Shown: positions 12,001-19,519 of the stretch, piece by piece | How positions within the stretch are numbered: the first letter of the stretch is position 1 | Layout: every line of letters begins with the position of its first letter | Source of the DNA: a virus | IMG/VR virus record: IMGVR_UViG_3300033143_000299 | Location: 1-63,603 of that record | Direction: 5' to 3' (one strand) | DNA length: 63,603 bases | The notes under the pieces: generated by a model | Database searches by the model: none | Seen by the model: the letters and a program-made list of their open reading frames with translations, nothing else | What the model was told of the DNA's origin: nothing | Position numbers and translations under genes: made by a program

Positions 12001-12047
12001 CAAAGCCTGAAGATCTAATAGAACAAATTAAAAGATGTAATTTATAA
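1..12047 (+). CDS. Giant virion RNA polymerase / zincin polyprotein (5'-truncated by window edge)
   Basis: The frame is open to the left edge. The first ATG (position 15) has no ribosome binding site and the residues around it look internal, so the true start is probably upstream; at least 4,010 residues are visible. Numbering from that ATG, a zincin motif HEAFH lies at about 1648-1652, followed by a Glu-rich EEYLAD segment that could give the third zinc ligand. The metal-binding motif DFDID lies at about 3098-3102 in the context AGSDFDIDVGY, the signature of the double-psi beta-barrel RNA polymerases of crAss-like phages (phi14:2 gp66 type). Charged coiled-coil-like stretches occur near 345-400 and 1510-1575, and a glycine-rich hydrophobic stretch is at the visible N-terminus. 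By family knowledge such proteins are packaged in the capsid, injected, and transcribe early genes; the protease may mature the polyprotein. It overlaps the next gene by TAATG. Confidence 0.85.
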   Translation, partial: QSKYMLGALGQKLKVAGLRGAPRVFAGAMLRYGAGGIAEGIQEVSQEAIAATNEGYYGALLKEPGAAIKPVYGSFAMEGIKDQFSEQGFETFMSGFLMSGLAGPYQQVLFQGMPYLYSRRNKNSRQDYASQKAAEAEVINTAVQQANESSMGQSGAETTPIEQILSPTQMMASLSKNTIDAQDEALTAGDKYNWNNYMYFGNFANLFHKFQNGTIALQEEELKAYNELTDEELVQAFPDEGNAQKIREKLVKQQDLINKYGEMFDKRQDVFKKRYEPKLFTPGTRQYNDEVALKNAYKHMEMFSMFTQGAFEDALQRKTSIASKLSSTPLFGKMSANDVTPLLDSQSLEIEIDRLTQEIEVLQSNLKNVTGLSDLDKKRDKKNLKDKQTRKKRLEAISKVYNSNLTEKGFYDRRKKKSLAGPIKLYLKALASQQGTFVDNDAVNEAIQEIIDYATLSQDAYAFNQTIDYLLDPNKMEDLISRSRDYFRMLGINKNAILRAQIEDYILKNNQNSFLNELAKENIFLDPKEARVFLETGDVNKLRTYIYAGRVLNPTVVEDMKIISTIVNPIIQVYVNSTSVNKVLEEAGIEEAAVEESSVEVKETLNAAGIDVNIKDTSQSKNLQRIYEKQFREYQANTFGDTLLTFNEWKQSPEGLNIKEGFDSLKKIWGAGIQKFDANGNTVQFIPSQQELDEEIGFQDFINNDADTNPTVRDVLQELDVNISIYKTTKAAPSKGVIKEGLVVDLQKRVLDETNPDETTTYALLDKDGNLINDRMKQMIGTNASGTFSALQAAQDAFDLLEKEGSDGTTFLFGGMVLSRGVRVVDNQGNVFVVNTNARGNQTNPTVIYLVPQEQFSANFYANSQAAKQFGPVREEDFIGRYRLQEEIKLEPLGPNFAKLPPDEVIRAWPHQNNRYQADEESRESADQRLNFFIGSLSPEQVDNLVIFIKPGTPNPNPGSYQIPGQDTELNKLPNKYILDRGNEYSIGIQIVEPGILQSLNAAAIEAGITPLADNANGVFAYLPSNQFDFRQDDVVVSPETMSEEFMLSTIYLGDQDPSSALKRVRQNFATAKTLQAAVKKAIGDTQEGTIEVGKLPDNLSLASFQGFPNYTKPNTFTEIASLPLDKGGSTFVVLDVDQISLIPTIITNLEDQTELEEIIEKQLIKQGILDADGKFQQELTNRYNVVLRQPSGLLTVATARPKAQPAADLEIILNEYINEAQKVLETNVTREGNKTEVKDKNITKEFNKKQSKKLFIKSDVKGRQFFLDVTPFGSISLSVKDKVKGPGSQIVGATKYVQVGKTEYLYNQDFSRDDKGEVEVTAKAIFQKLIDKINAPYIARDESPILNIQNFGVSIAQDAPVSDYFSGLESAIDSQNFRKGQKLIITANSKDVQAEADKPTIIESSFVEPVATTEIDQVLVEKDLLSPTNMPDLVSAWLLTEEGSLANQSAAESAGKFALEYNKRFSPTEGLTEEEVTGKDMFNVVGQGLAVMETILDEINRQTLAIEAVKSEARLEEAVTLDTVLKQIKELKEDIKAKTASLSSKEKRQALKENKKLQALYKKRDELRSANKIVDSKLTPKDIEDINVFTGWMETNLPEFITIGDINDLGNNLKGNQERVGNFMINITDIAGGLDVKGTVYTGANNIFRYHEAFHGVYRMLLTKTQQDQYLSIARKEKLAELRKEGKSLASELQKLRNSWPSYKSMSKDRLEREYFEEYLADRFEQFKQDRRGTKTNSKIKAFFNRLIEIIKALVNRFRRNELNTLFENIDAGKFSSASMAVNEFTTGAYGVSVEANKLIPYEAQYENKEDGILYIPSIVAEPIIDTMAGILIEKKFSFVPTSEKPTFILEEELDTIIDDFATLYDVDSKENSQYNQDSPERMMLEKLTLAFEDFSDNIKDSVMNLLDIIDLQSAQQNSNNEIIMADGQEFSSVEDLGGLRTVSQFGKETYLTGGFDNLSARLRQYISTVTMPATDYFGNIELSNGVPFVRPVRANVVYNGLLKALQGLTDPLQIIQKMQLFSETNPDTAAVVSSIFEDAGIIPLNEKDEVINELPLQLKNPDFFNKVVKAFTNFRVEWYFQQRDDNGNTLIHSASQRDDATTQVDNWSEAYTSKLQEWQDDPRKKTRALKTLAKVKNSLRQANEKIQNKTVNKLAKDLSRDLYEAIGFRVSVGYMRFSLLKSRVKKFKNQETELAFYPNLEPITYDQLQALQSLIAAGQDPFDKGIEGAASRIKTIALNNAVLDETVGASVFKNSNGDLVNSHQQPTYHLVKTKKLNSVEERNRLKEDPFLNNNYLLNSQAFNALADNQQIKISRVSGTKILNQLSTELDPNRSSALKTTDFGKFTPGEFIISNINLYLANLNYLTDNVSSFVLVKDPVSGIETEVALSPVLNRVIESSNTGDLTTLPIIKAIEKVKGKDVITSEALDVFYDFVKNEYNRIVRERNADELTQSVQGYNLEDSEVTPRGFTFANNDYLLEPATKVALEGQAKGEPISFEQALKNSGLSVTQFKNQLRKKLGERYLLFKDLIDSNNVREKIDKRIRFGLNENAIDNGVDALYNLRQNDEEYNLKQIFLSNAINVKSLNELLLGDQAKTLKNFNDKTKRAKAQNGAGLSAYTPFIDPQKGINHATDKINLITISEPTSISSISGQSIDNADAQMWITVKAFRHFFFGFGMLSDAQAQALDKVQQGERLEWSEIQNLIDQQGMINSKKLVYFDGETFLKMSAFVLTPELTSKRNADGLFVAKPNAVSLHNLRVRLEALEEGTETVSIAAPLSAIKMLKQDIIPYQELKMPEPGFSQESSTLSAQFMRLQQINPSNKKKITELSQMKTLITNEQSPRLSKKIERYNDLISQRQRMKFFNKRNLSFDENNKFNPVLFSKYAVNSLKASQVNSNIIEFFSLDKFNQPKYNLNNPYTIAKFEQLFLSYFSQDVFQEKVPGTSFALVSSFGYQIYRRVFSVDSNGIPQRQEVLRASVVDRTNIPVDTRTAEDLVGIDIPKEGIVILDRLRYNMPEYDDSGKATGNKYSEGIYPPQFESVYSLQDTDQSIPKVVSDMFTVRIPSQDKHSAMGVRMVDFLPAFYGSSAMFADELVEIAGSDFDIDVGYSQRKDFYVRDKEFIEYGNNYEDYVNYINREVKEVGTIYNSALELYNLQGSLIEDSLTDIEDTSAETAGFSRESIGALQALSLPVTKQQFNEFIAENGYAPYDAPINNEIVDIRRELVGNKEMTSGDMIAYSPANLDIMKAAWETLSSEAFVPSLKSREIVDLQNIDDMAGQTIAFTNNKGASIGSVVSPNLYLSLIVQRGILLDRQSFNLDGEFYSTFKGSKTKDGARKQDIISSVVTMMTDNAKEYFVAKLGLNSHATRMLTNMIAIGVPLNTSLLLLNNQFIQQQYTEIANSDIATKGIKGRVDDQLAELEKVKALEPTQEILIAGVDNMSNLTAGQQKGILSVFKNIMRISDFTAKLNSVLSLNNGLGKDMLRLDKRKSDINDMLEEGRDELPLLQFGSIFNNTYLGELRKMFDNLYDDLLPNVFLTRTNKFKVSEINLLGELNQQALEFNPNLRSKVRKDILAYFTIQNYINQKLDSDAFSVEGMNNNLIYPSADNKLNTIISAVERLKKTDPGNFFLENFITTLPAQAKQNFAGINLVRSNSWRRLNRIQMSDLQTSFNKLYNNLDTRKDARKIIAYIFVKDAMQLAPGSLIQALSPYVLEDYLQSIPQNLDNIPMVGGEFIRNYLSAASSQDLLAIKKQDNRVEDMPIVYKTLSPTDPITGERKSITYRRLQEEDIEGIETAQQLVQSNEYYTDAKVVDIKGSPLQNAIGFIFGDVPLTKDLRKSNSQIKNDEGLDMSQNFADAAIEQDIQEEALSNPSFNTVYNGEDIIIETADGTQVNIDDVNKLASLEADFQAATDELGIEEVGIIDDNIVPPITESVQLTLDLLSETDPAVGYPEITEFWDNNIESGEFSMQVEAFKEQNNVNTLEDLIDLYENNPNSFWSKPEDLIEQIKRCNL

Positions 12048-15000
12048 TGAAGTGTCCTAATAAAAATACAGTTAAGTATAAAGCTTTACTAGCAGTTTAT
12101 AAAACAGATTTGATGACAACTAACGTAATTCAAAGCTGGCAACGAGCTACAGGTAGTGAGGCTATTCCAACAGTAACAGAAGCAAGAAACTATGCTTCAG
12201 AAAAAAGAGCTTTACATAATTTAAAGCAAAGAGAATTTGGTGAGTCATTATTAAATAATCTAAGAAGAGAAAGAATTATTCATAGTTTTCAAGGTGCTTA
12301 CTATATTAATAATACAGAGCAAGGAGTTGATGCTATTAGACCTAGTGATGATCTAGTTAAATCTAATATCAAAAGACTGAAAAGATATTTAGAAATAAAT
12401 AATTTACCTGAGTCTTCAATAAAACTAGACAAGACACCTAAGACTTTTGCTGTTACTGTTGATGCATCTTTGTTTTCTGCTAAAGATATGATTGAGAAAT
12501 CTAGATCATGGGACATGACTAGAGCAAGGCATGTAGTTAAACATTTAGTTAGACTATTCCCTGGTGTTAATGTAAAACTTTTATCACCAACTCAAGCACA
12601 AAAACAATATGATAACTTACCTAAGTGGCAAAAAGCAAAAGTTCCATTTGCCAACATAAACTCTTACTTTGTTAATAATGAAGTAGTGCTTGTCAAAGGT
12701 AGAGTTACTGATGAAACAGCAATAGAAGAAGTATTACACCCCTTTATAGAGGCGGTTAAGGTTGATAATATACCATTGTTTGAAAGCTTATTAAAAGAAG
12801 CCAAGACAAACTTTCCTGAGATGACACAGCAAATAGAGGATGCTTATAACTCTAAAAGAAGAGTGAATGCTGAAGAAAGAGAAATGGAGATAGTAACTCA
12901 AGCATTGAGTAGACACTTCAATAAAGAATATGAAGAGGCTCCTACACAATCATTTAAAGATGTAATAGGAAGATTATTAGAGTGGTTTAGAAATATGATA
13001 CAAAACTTCAACCAATATCTAACGGGAAGAAGAATACCTGTATCTAATATTAATCCAAATGCTAGCATGTCTGACATAGCAAAACTGTTAAATACCAATG
13101 GTATTAGATTTGAGATAGGTAGAAAACCAAATGGAAGAGTTAGATATAGTTTATCTGATGGCAAACAAGCAATAGTAAATCAAGCTAATGCTGTAGCTTC
13201 TACTGATCAACAGCGTATAGTAGTTAAAAATTTGTTTCAAGCAGTACAAGAATCTAAAAATGAATCAGATACTTTGGCAGGTACTAATCCTAGCACATTT
13301 GTAAATAATTTAGTAGTATATAATAATTCTAATAATAGTTTTTATGATCTAAATAGTAACTTAAGATACTTATCAACTGGTGATGCAATAGGAAATAGAG
13401 ATACATTTAAGGACTCTCTTAGTATAGATTATAGAAAAGTATTAGATGCTATAGCACTAAATCAGACTTATCAAGATATACAAAGTGATATAAGTATTTC
13501 TGAAGAAGTATTTAATAATATAAATGACTCTATAGCAACCCTTAGACAAGAAGGAGATGTACTAGTAACTAATGTAGTTTTTTCTGATCCTAAGTCTAAG
13601 ATAGCGGGTATTGCTGATTTAGTAATGATAGATAAGTTTGGTAAGATTAGAATATCTAAACTATCTATAGATAAAGGAGATGGAAATAAAATTGTTAAGA
13701 TACCATCTGAATCTTTATTAGGAAACAATAACATAACAAGTCTGAGCCAGGATGTATTAGACATGCTTGAAGTAAATCTACTAAGAAGAATGGTAGAAAA
13801 CCAAGGATATAAAGTAGAGATGCAAGAAGATAACCTTGAAGCAAGTACGTTTAAGATAGAGCAAGACGGAATAAATATAATTCCAAGACCTATAAGTCAG
13901 AATAAATATCTAGTAGATTTATTAATTGCAGAAAATTTATATGATTTAGCCGGTGAACAACTAGACAAAGAGTTTGAACAAGGCGGATTAGATGGTCAAC
14001 TTTATGATGCAAGAACTGATGATAATGATCTAGGAGAAGTAACTCAAATTGATCCATATGAGAATCAACCTTTAAGTTATTTATTAGGTGCTATAGATGA
14101 ATACAAAACAAGAGTTATATCTAAAAAAGAAATGCTTAATAAGGCTAAGAATAATATATTTATTGATAGATCAAAACCAGGAATGATAAGCCAAATAGAT
14201 AACACTTTGTCTATTATAAACTTTGCATTAGCAGATCCTAAAAACAACCAAGATGTTTCTGTAGCATATACTCAGTTATTGCAGGATGCTTTCAGACAAA
14301 TGAAAGAATATAAAGAATATATAATTGATCCTAATAATTTTGCAAAGCCAGAATTTGCAGATTATCTTTCAAATTTTGAAAAGTATTTAAAAACTTTTGA
14401 GGGATTATATATTTTAAAAGAACCAGGTTATGAAGAGTTAAATGCAACTCAAAGGTATTTAATTAATAACATTGAAGGTATAGTTAATGAATTATTAGGC
14501 CCTCCATCCGAAAGAGAGAATGGTAGACAAGGTTTAATAAATAGAGCTTTGTTTGACTTTGTTGCTGATGTAATTGTAGCAAATGTACAAAGTGGTTTTG
14601 ATGAAGGGGAAAATACTGTACTTCAGTCTCATTCTCAGATGACATTTACAATTGCAGATATGGAAGCACTGTTAACAGTTGTACCTGATATTGGAATGGG
14701 TGAAAGATTTTTAAGAGATGTATCTTCTGGTAGAGATGCATTATTAGCAACATTAGATAAAGTTTATAAAAGAAAATGGCTAGACTACTTACAAAGAAGA
14801 GAAAATAGACAAAAAAGAATAGTTGAACCTCTTGAAAAATTAAGAAAGTTACAACCAAATGTAAAAGCTAATAGACGGTATGACTTTATGCTTAACTTTG
14901 AGGAGGATGGATCTTTATCAGAGGATGCATATGTTAAGAAGATAGGGCCTCAGTATGAAAAAATGAAACAAGAAATACGCCTAAAACAATTAGATTCTAA

Positions 15001-17893
15001 TGGTGTACCTTTTGTTTATGCTCCGGTATATAATTTAGTTGAAGCACAAAAGAGTGAGCAAGGACGTAAAGATATAGAGTATAATAAAAAACTTGCAGAT
15101 GTAAAGAGAGAGTTTTCTGACTTTATGAGAGCAGAAAAAACTGTTGACGGAAGACCTGTTGATGGAGATTTCCATAGATATAGTGAAGAGTTTAAAGCAG
15201 CAAGAGCAAAGAATGAGGTATGGAATGGTAAGATGTGGCAGAAGCGTAGAGGTTTAAGTGACACTGACTATAATATGTATAGAGCTCAGTACTATGAAGA
15301 TACTAGATACACCAAAGCATTTAGAAAGAATGGTGTACCTACCGGACAAGTAAAACTAGATGCTAAGTTTTCATTTGTAAGGCCAGAGTTTGTAGAGATA
15401 AGAGAGCAAGCTGCAGACGGTATGGATATGAGAAGTCAAAAGTATATAGACATTATGGAGCCCAAGGTTAATGATGCATTAGCTCAAGCACGTAGAGAAG
15501 TATATGATATGTTTATTGAAGAGTATGCTGATGGACCAAATGCATTACTTAACTTATTACCTAGAGATGTAAGAAATCAAATGTTAGGTAAGATACCTGT
15601 AGTTAGAGACAACTTAGCAACTAATTTAAAATCTGATCCTGCTGGTGGTTTATTTATAAGACTATGGGCTAAGACACAAAGATCAATAAAAAATCTTTTT
15701 ACTTCAACTACTGAACAAAAGACTGTTATTATAGATGAGCAGGGAAGGATGGTAGACACTCTTCCTATAATGTTTACAGGTAATCCAAGAGTTGAAGAAA
15801 GACTTACTAAGCTTGAAAATCAAATAAAACAACTAAAACTAGATTATAAAAATAAAAAAATTGGTCTTGCACAGTACACAAAAGAAAGAGCTTTGTTAGA
15901 ATCTAAAGTACAAAAGCAAAGATCACAACCTACGCTAGGTGAAGTAAGTACAGATTTAGGTTCAAGTTTACTTATGTTCTCTGATATGGCAGAAAAGTTT
16001 GCAGCTTTAGGAGAAATAGAAGGAACTATAAATGCTTTAATTAAAGTTATAGAGAAGAGAGAATATATAGAGCCAGGAGGAAATAAGTTTACAGGAGTTT
16101 TAGATAAAATTATTCCAGAGAAATTTAATCTTAAAGGTAGACAAGGACTAGGAAAAGATCAAGCTAATGTTGTAGCAAGGGCACATAAATGGGCCAAGAT
16201 GGTATTCTATGATAATGATGAAATAAGCAAAGGCTTTTGGGATAAGTTTGCTATGGGTTTAATTACATGGTCATCTCAATCCTATGTTGCATGGAATATA
16301 TTTGGTAACATAAACAACTTAGCAATTGCACAAATCAACAACGCAATTGAAGGTGTAGCAAATAGATTTATAACTAGAGGGTCTTATCTGAGAGCTGAAG
16401 CATTATATACTAAAGAAGCATTACCAGGTATAGTAAAAAGAACTGGAGCAGTGGCAACTGAAGCTGCAGATATATTTCTTGGTAGTGAAGAAGCACCAGT
16501 TGGTGCAATTAAAGGTGGTGTTATAGGATCTGTTATAGGAACAGCTGTTGCTGGTCCACTTGGTACTGCTGTAGGTGGAGCTATAGGTGGTAGTACTGGA
16601 GCATTTATATCTGGTAAAGAACTTAAAGAGCGTAGTTACAAACCAGATCAAGCTAATAATAAATATGAAGGATTAGGTGAGTATTGGAGAATGATGGATG
16701 CAGATGTAGATATACGTGAATCTGGTATGGATAATACTAGAGGCCAACAAAATAGATTTCAAAGAGGTATGAGCATAGGTTATCTATTTCAGGATGGTTT
16801 TGAATATGCAGTACAAACTAAAATAGGAACTGGTATACTTGGAGATGTTCAGGTGATAGACTCTAAGACTGGAGAATCTTCTAATCTTATAGATGCAGCA
16901 AACTTTAATCCTATTACAGGAAAAATATACTATGACAAAAAGTGGGATACAATAATACCTGAGTACAAAACAGGAATCAAAGTCCCAATTGAAAATGATG
17001 CATTAAATGATCAGGGATCTAAAATATATGCAGATATAAGAAACAAAATCAGAGATGTAAATAAAGAAGTGCATGGTAACTATGCTAGAATGGATAGAAC
17101 AGTAGTCCAATCTTTCTGGTTAGGTAAGCTATTATTCCAATTTAAAAAATGGTTACCACCAGCATTAAGAGCAAGATATCAAGGTGAATACTTTAATAGT
17201 ACCTTAGGTTGGATGGAAGGAAGATATGCAAGTACTTGGAAGCTGGCAGCATATTTAAAAAAGAATATAGTCAAAGGTAGATTAGACTTACGTAATATTA
17301 TAAGTGAGTATAAAGATGAACTGAAAGCAGACATGAACAGCTCACCTCAAGGGCCAATGAATGAAGATGGTAGCCCAATGGGAGCAGCAAGTATAGCTCA
17401 AAGAATAGATAATAAAATTAAGAATGTAAATAGAACTATGGCTGAAGCATCATTTATTATAATGTCTCTTTTATTATTTTCAATGTTAGACAAAGCCTGG
17501 GATGATGATGAAGATGATGATCTATGGGTAAAGAAGCTTAAGAACTGGAGCAAGTATCAAACAGATAGAGTTTATACAGAATTAATTTTATTTGTTCCAT
17601 TCTTTGGTATGGGTGAAGCATCAGGTTTCTTAGAGCGTCCTATAGCATCCACAAGAACATTAGGAGCACTAACAGAAGCATTAACGCTTTCTGTACAGAC
17701 ACCTTATAACTGGATATCTAGAGAATCAGACCAAGAATTTTACCAAAATAAAGATATAGTTTATCAGAACAGACCTAGAAAAGGACAATTGAAAGTATAT
17801 AAGCAGTGGAAAGATGCCTTACCAATATTATATACTCTACAAAAATGGACTACATTTGAAAAAATGGATAATTTCTATCTGGGAAATAACTAA
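12047..17893 (+). CDS. Giant virion/ejection protein, partner of the RNA polymerase
   Basis: This 1,948-residue protein starts at an ATG overlapping the stop of the RNA polymerase gene (TAATG), so the two are translationally coupled. No enzyme is recognised with certainty. Near residues 226-231 there is IEEVLHPF, which resembles a zincin helix whose first His is replaced by Glu. Around residues 1486-1523 is a Gly/Ala-rich glycine-zipper hydrophobic stretch able to insert in membranes. The C-terminus has a hydrophobic helix followed by an Asp-rich patch (DDEDDDLW). Crassvirales encode a run of very large proteins beside the virion RNA polymerase that are packaged and ejected with the DNA; the position and features here fit that class. 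The exact role is inference. Confidence 0.7.
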   Translation: MKCPNKNTVKYKALLAVYKTDLMTTNVIQSWQRATGSEAIPTVTEARNYASEKRALHNLKQREFGESLLNNLRRERIIHSFQGAYYINNTEQGVDAIRPSDDLVKSNIKRLKRYLEINNLPESSIKLDKTPKTFAVTVDASLFSAKDMIEKSRSWDMTRARHVVKHLVRLFPGVNVKLLSPTQAQKQYDNLPKWQKAKVPFANINSYFVNNEVVLVKGRVTDETAIEEVLHPFIEAVKVDNIPLFESLLKEAKTNFPEMTQQIEDAYNSKRRVNAEEREMEIVTQALSRHFNKEYEEAPTQSFKDVIGRLLEWFRNMIQNFNQYLTGRRIPVSNINPNASMSDIAKLLNTNGIRFEIGRKPNGRVRYSLSDGKQAIVNQANAVASTDQQRIVVKNLFQAVQESKNESDTLAGTNPSTFVNNLVVYNNSNNSFYDLNSNLRYLSTGDAIGNRDTFKDSLSIDYRKVLDAIALNQTYQDIQSDISISEEVFNNINDSIATLRQEGDVLVTNVVFSDPKSKIAGIADLVMIDKFGKIRISKLSIDKGDGNKIVKIPSESLLGNNNITSLSQDVLDMLEVNLLRRMVENQGYKVEMQEDNLEASTFKIEQDGINIIPRPISQNKYLVDLLIAENLYDLAGEQLDKEFEQGGLDGQLYDARTDDNDLGEVTQIDPYENQPLSYLLGAIDEYKTRVISKKEMLNKAKNNIFIDRSKPGMISQIDNTLSIINFALADPKNNQDVSVAYTQLLQDAFRQMKEYKEYIIDPNNFAKPEFADYLSNFEKYLKTFEGLYILKEPGYEELNATQRYLINNIEGIVNELLGPPSERENGRQGLINRALFDFVADVIVANVQSGFDEGENTVLQSHSQMTFTIADMEALLTVVPDIGMGERFLRDVSSGRDALLATLDKVYKRKWLDYLQRRENRQKRIVEPLEKLRKLQPNVKANRRYDFMLNFEEDGSLSEDAYVKKIGPQYEKMKQEIRLKQLDSNGVPFVYAPVYNLVEAQKSEQGRKDIEYNKKLADVKREFSDFMRAEKTVDGRPVDGDFHRYSEEFKAARAKNEVWNGKMWQKRRGLSDTDYNMYRAQYYEDTRYTKAFRKNGVPTGQVKLDAKFSFVRPEFVEIREQAADGMDMRSQKYIDIMEPKVNDALAQARREVYDMFIEEYADGPNALLNLLPRDVRNQMLGKIPVVRDNLATNLKSDPAGGLFIRLWAKTQRSIKNLFTSTTEQKTVIIDEQGRMVDTLPIMFTGNPRVEERLTKLENQIKQLKLDYKNKKIGLAQYTKERALLESKVQKQRSQPTLGEVSTDLGSSLLMFSDMAEKFAALGEIEGTINALIKVIEKREYIEPGGNKFTGVLDKIIPEKFNLKGRQGLGKDQANVVARAHKWAKMVFYDNDEISKGFWDKFAMGLITWSSQSYVAWNIFGNINNLAIAQINNAIEGVANRFITRGSYLRAEALYTKEALPGIVKRTGAVATEAADIFLGSEEAPVGAIKGGVIGSVIGTAVAGPLGTAVGGAIGGSTGAFISGKELKERSYKPDQANNKYEGLGEYWRMMDADVDIRESGMDNTRGQQNRFQRGMSIGYLFQDGFEYAVQTKIGTGILGDVQVIDSKTGESSNLIDAANFNPITGKIYYDKKWDTIIPEYKTGIKVPIENDALNDQGSKIYADIRNKIRDVNKEVHGNYARMDRTVVQSFWLGKLLFQFKKWLPPALRARYQGEYFNSTLGWMEGRYASTWKLAAYLKKNIVKGRLDLRNIISEYKDELKADMNSSPQGPMNEDGSPMGAASIAQRIDNKIKNVNRTMAEASFIIMSLLLFSMLDKAWDDDEDDDLWVKKLKNWSKYQTDRVYTELILFVPFFGMGEASGFLERPIASTRTLGALTEALTLSVQTPYNWISRESDQEFYQNKDIVYQNRPRKGQLKVYKQWKDALPILYTLQKWTTFEKMDNFYLGNN

Positions 17894-17895
17894 TT

Positions 17896-17914
17896 TTTTG
17901 TATATTATTATTAT
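17896..17914 (+). promoter_or_regulatory. Candidate phage promoter, copy 1 of the TTTTGTATATTATT motif
   Basis: TTTTG followed by TATATTATTATTATA lies in the 63 bp gap in front of the envelope cassette, starting about 61 bp before its ATG. Closely similar sequence recurs at 22977, 23051 and 55871, always upstream of + strand units. It does not carry the host -7 consensus TAnnTTTG at a normal distance, so a phage polymerase is an alternative reader. Confidence 0.5.
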
Positions 17915-17956
17915 ACAAACCAACTTACTATCTTATTAATTAAATTAAATTCAAAT

Positions 17957-19165
17957 ATGAAAAGATATTTAAGTGTACTGGTATGTATATTCTTTTTTAA
18001 TATTGTTTCAGCTCAAGATCAAGAAGAGAAAGGCAAATTCTTCAAGTCTATATATCAAGACTTCTTGAAATACGGTACTGTGTATGGAGCAGGAGATATT
18101 AATAATTCTATTGAGGCCAGAGAACAAACATTTTTTGTAAGAACTAATCCAGATGGAGGTTTATATTCTATACCAGATGTAGTAGATAACACTCCTGACT
18201 ATGCTTTTGATTACCGTTATGGCTTTGGTATACGTAAGCTAGCAAGATTTAACTATGAAAGAAAGCCTAGAAACTGGTATGATGGGACAGAACAACAACT
18301 AGCATTTACTGCACCAACATCAGCAATAGATGGACTAGAGTATCAATTCCACATTGAGAAAGAAAGATGGAGAGGAGAAATGTTTGACAACCACAGATAC
18401 TTTTTAAAACATACTGGTAAATATCATATAGCAAAAGTAGAGAGTAGAGAGGTTGGAAAGATAAATTTAGATTACCAATCAGCTGAACTAAGAGCAAGAT
18501 TACCATTAGGAGAGAAGTTTAGTATATCAGCTGGTGCAATCTACCGTACTCATGACCGTGCTTATGGATATAACCCAATTGAAATATGGTTAAATGAAAC
18601 ACAGATTATAAATGGACAAGAGTATCCAGTTAACTATTGGTATGAATTAGGTTTTGAGTATGGATATGATGATATATATTACACACAAGAAGATGAGCTA
18701 GGTAATGAAACTTCTGACTGGTATTGGATAGATCCTGATGGAGAGATTGTAGCTTATACAGATCTTCAGTTTAGAGAGACTATTTTTACTGAGTTGATGA
18801 ATAGATTTAACAGAGAAGCATGGGACTTGCTAGATGCTTTTGGTGAGATTGCACCTATTGTAGGTTTAGATTTCTATCACTATAAGAGTAAGTTCTGGTT
18901 GCATGCATATGCTAATTATATACTACCATATCATAAGTATATACAAGGTGATGAGGCACTGTCTTATTTAAACAGAAACAACTGGGGTAAAGGTGGACTA
19001 GTACAAGACTCTGAGTTAGAGCAGTGGGAAGACTATTCTGCTGGTGTAAGTTTTGGGTGGAAGATTAGCAAACATATTGGCATCTTTGCAGAAGGAGAAT
19101 ATAGTAAGATGTGGGATAGTGAATTATTTCAAACAAGCTTTGGACTAAACTTTACATTTAAATAA
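17957..19165 (+). CDS. Exported protein, candidate outer-membrane beta-barrel
   Basis: The 402-residue product begins with a clear signal peptide (MKRYLSVLVCIFFF, cleavage near VSAQ|DQ), a form common in flavobacteria. The mature part is rich in Tyr, Trp and alternating polar/aromatic stretches, and it ends in FGLNFTFK, i.e. a C-terminal aromatic-containing strand like those that direct barrel insertion in the outer membrane. It is the first gene after a candidate promoter and is followed by lipoprotein, membrane and thioredoxin-like genes, suggesting a unit that acts on the host envelope. No family name is recognised. A periplasmic beta-rich protein is the alternative. Confidence 0.55.
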   Translation: MKRYLSVLVCIFFFNIVSAQDQEEKGKFFKSIYQDFLKYGTVYGAGDINNSIEAREQTFFVRTNPDGGLYSIPDVVDNTPDYAFDYRYGFGIRKLARFNYERKPRNWYDGTEQQLAFTAPTSAIDGLEYQFHIEKERWRGEMFDNHRYFLKHTGKYHIAKVESREVGKINLDYQSAELRARLPLGEKFSISAGAIYRTHDRAYGYNPIEIWLNETQIINGQEYPVNYWYELGFEYGYDDIYYTQEDELGNETSDWYWIDPDGEIVAYTDLQFRETIFTELMNRFNREAWDLLDAFGEIAPIVGLDFYHYKSKFWLHAYANYILPYHKYIQGDEALSYLNRNNWGKGGLVQDSELEQWEDYSAGVSFGWKISKHIGIFAEGEYSKMWDSELFQTSFGLNFTFK

Positions 19166-19515
19166 TGAAAAAAATTATATCTATATTAATACTAGTATTA
19201 TTTGTAGGAGCATGTAGCTCTTATCAACCTATAGTGCAGTATGATAAAGTATTAGCAATAACAGCTGCTGGTGATACCGTAGCTGTGGATATAGATAAAC
19301 TAAGACCTAGATACAGAACAGAAGTTATATATAGGACTCAACCATATTATAATTGGAATAACTATATGTATTGGAATCCTAGACCAGTTGTTAGACCAAC
19401 TGTTGTATTACCTAATAGACCAGCTAATAGTCCTAGACCAAACAACAATTCAAATACTAATTCAAATGGTGGTAACTCAGGAACTAAACCATCCATTAAC
19501 ATAAATAAAAATTAA
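19165..19515 (+). CDS. Lipoprotein with Pro/Asn-rich tail
   Basis: This 116-residue protein overlaps the previous stop (TAATG). It has a lysine-containing N-region, a hydrophobic core and a lipobox ending VGAC|SS near residue 17, so it is predicted to be lipidated by the host. The C-terminal third is low-complexity, rich in Pro, Arg and Asn, a likely flexible region. It probably sits in the host envelope next to the preceding barrel candidate. Family not recognised. Confidence 0.6.
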   Translation: MKKIISILILVLFVGACSSYQPIVQYDKVLAITAAGDTVAVDIDKLRPRYRTEVIYRTQPYYNWNNYMYWNPRPVVRPTVVLPNRPANSPRPNNNSNTNSNGGNSGTKPSININKN

Positions 19516-19519
19516 GATC

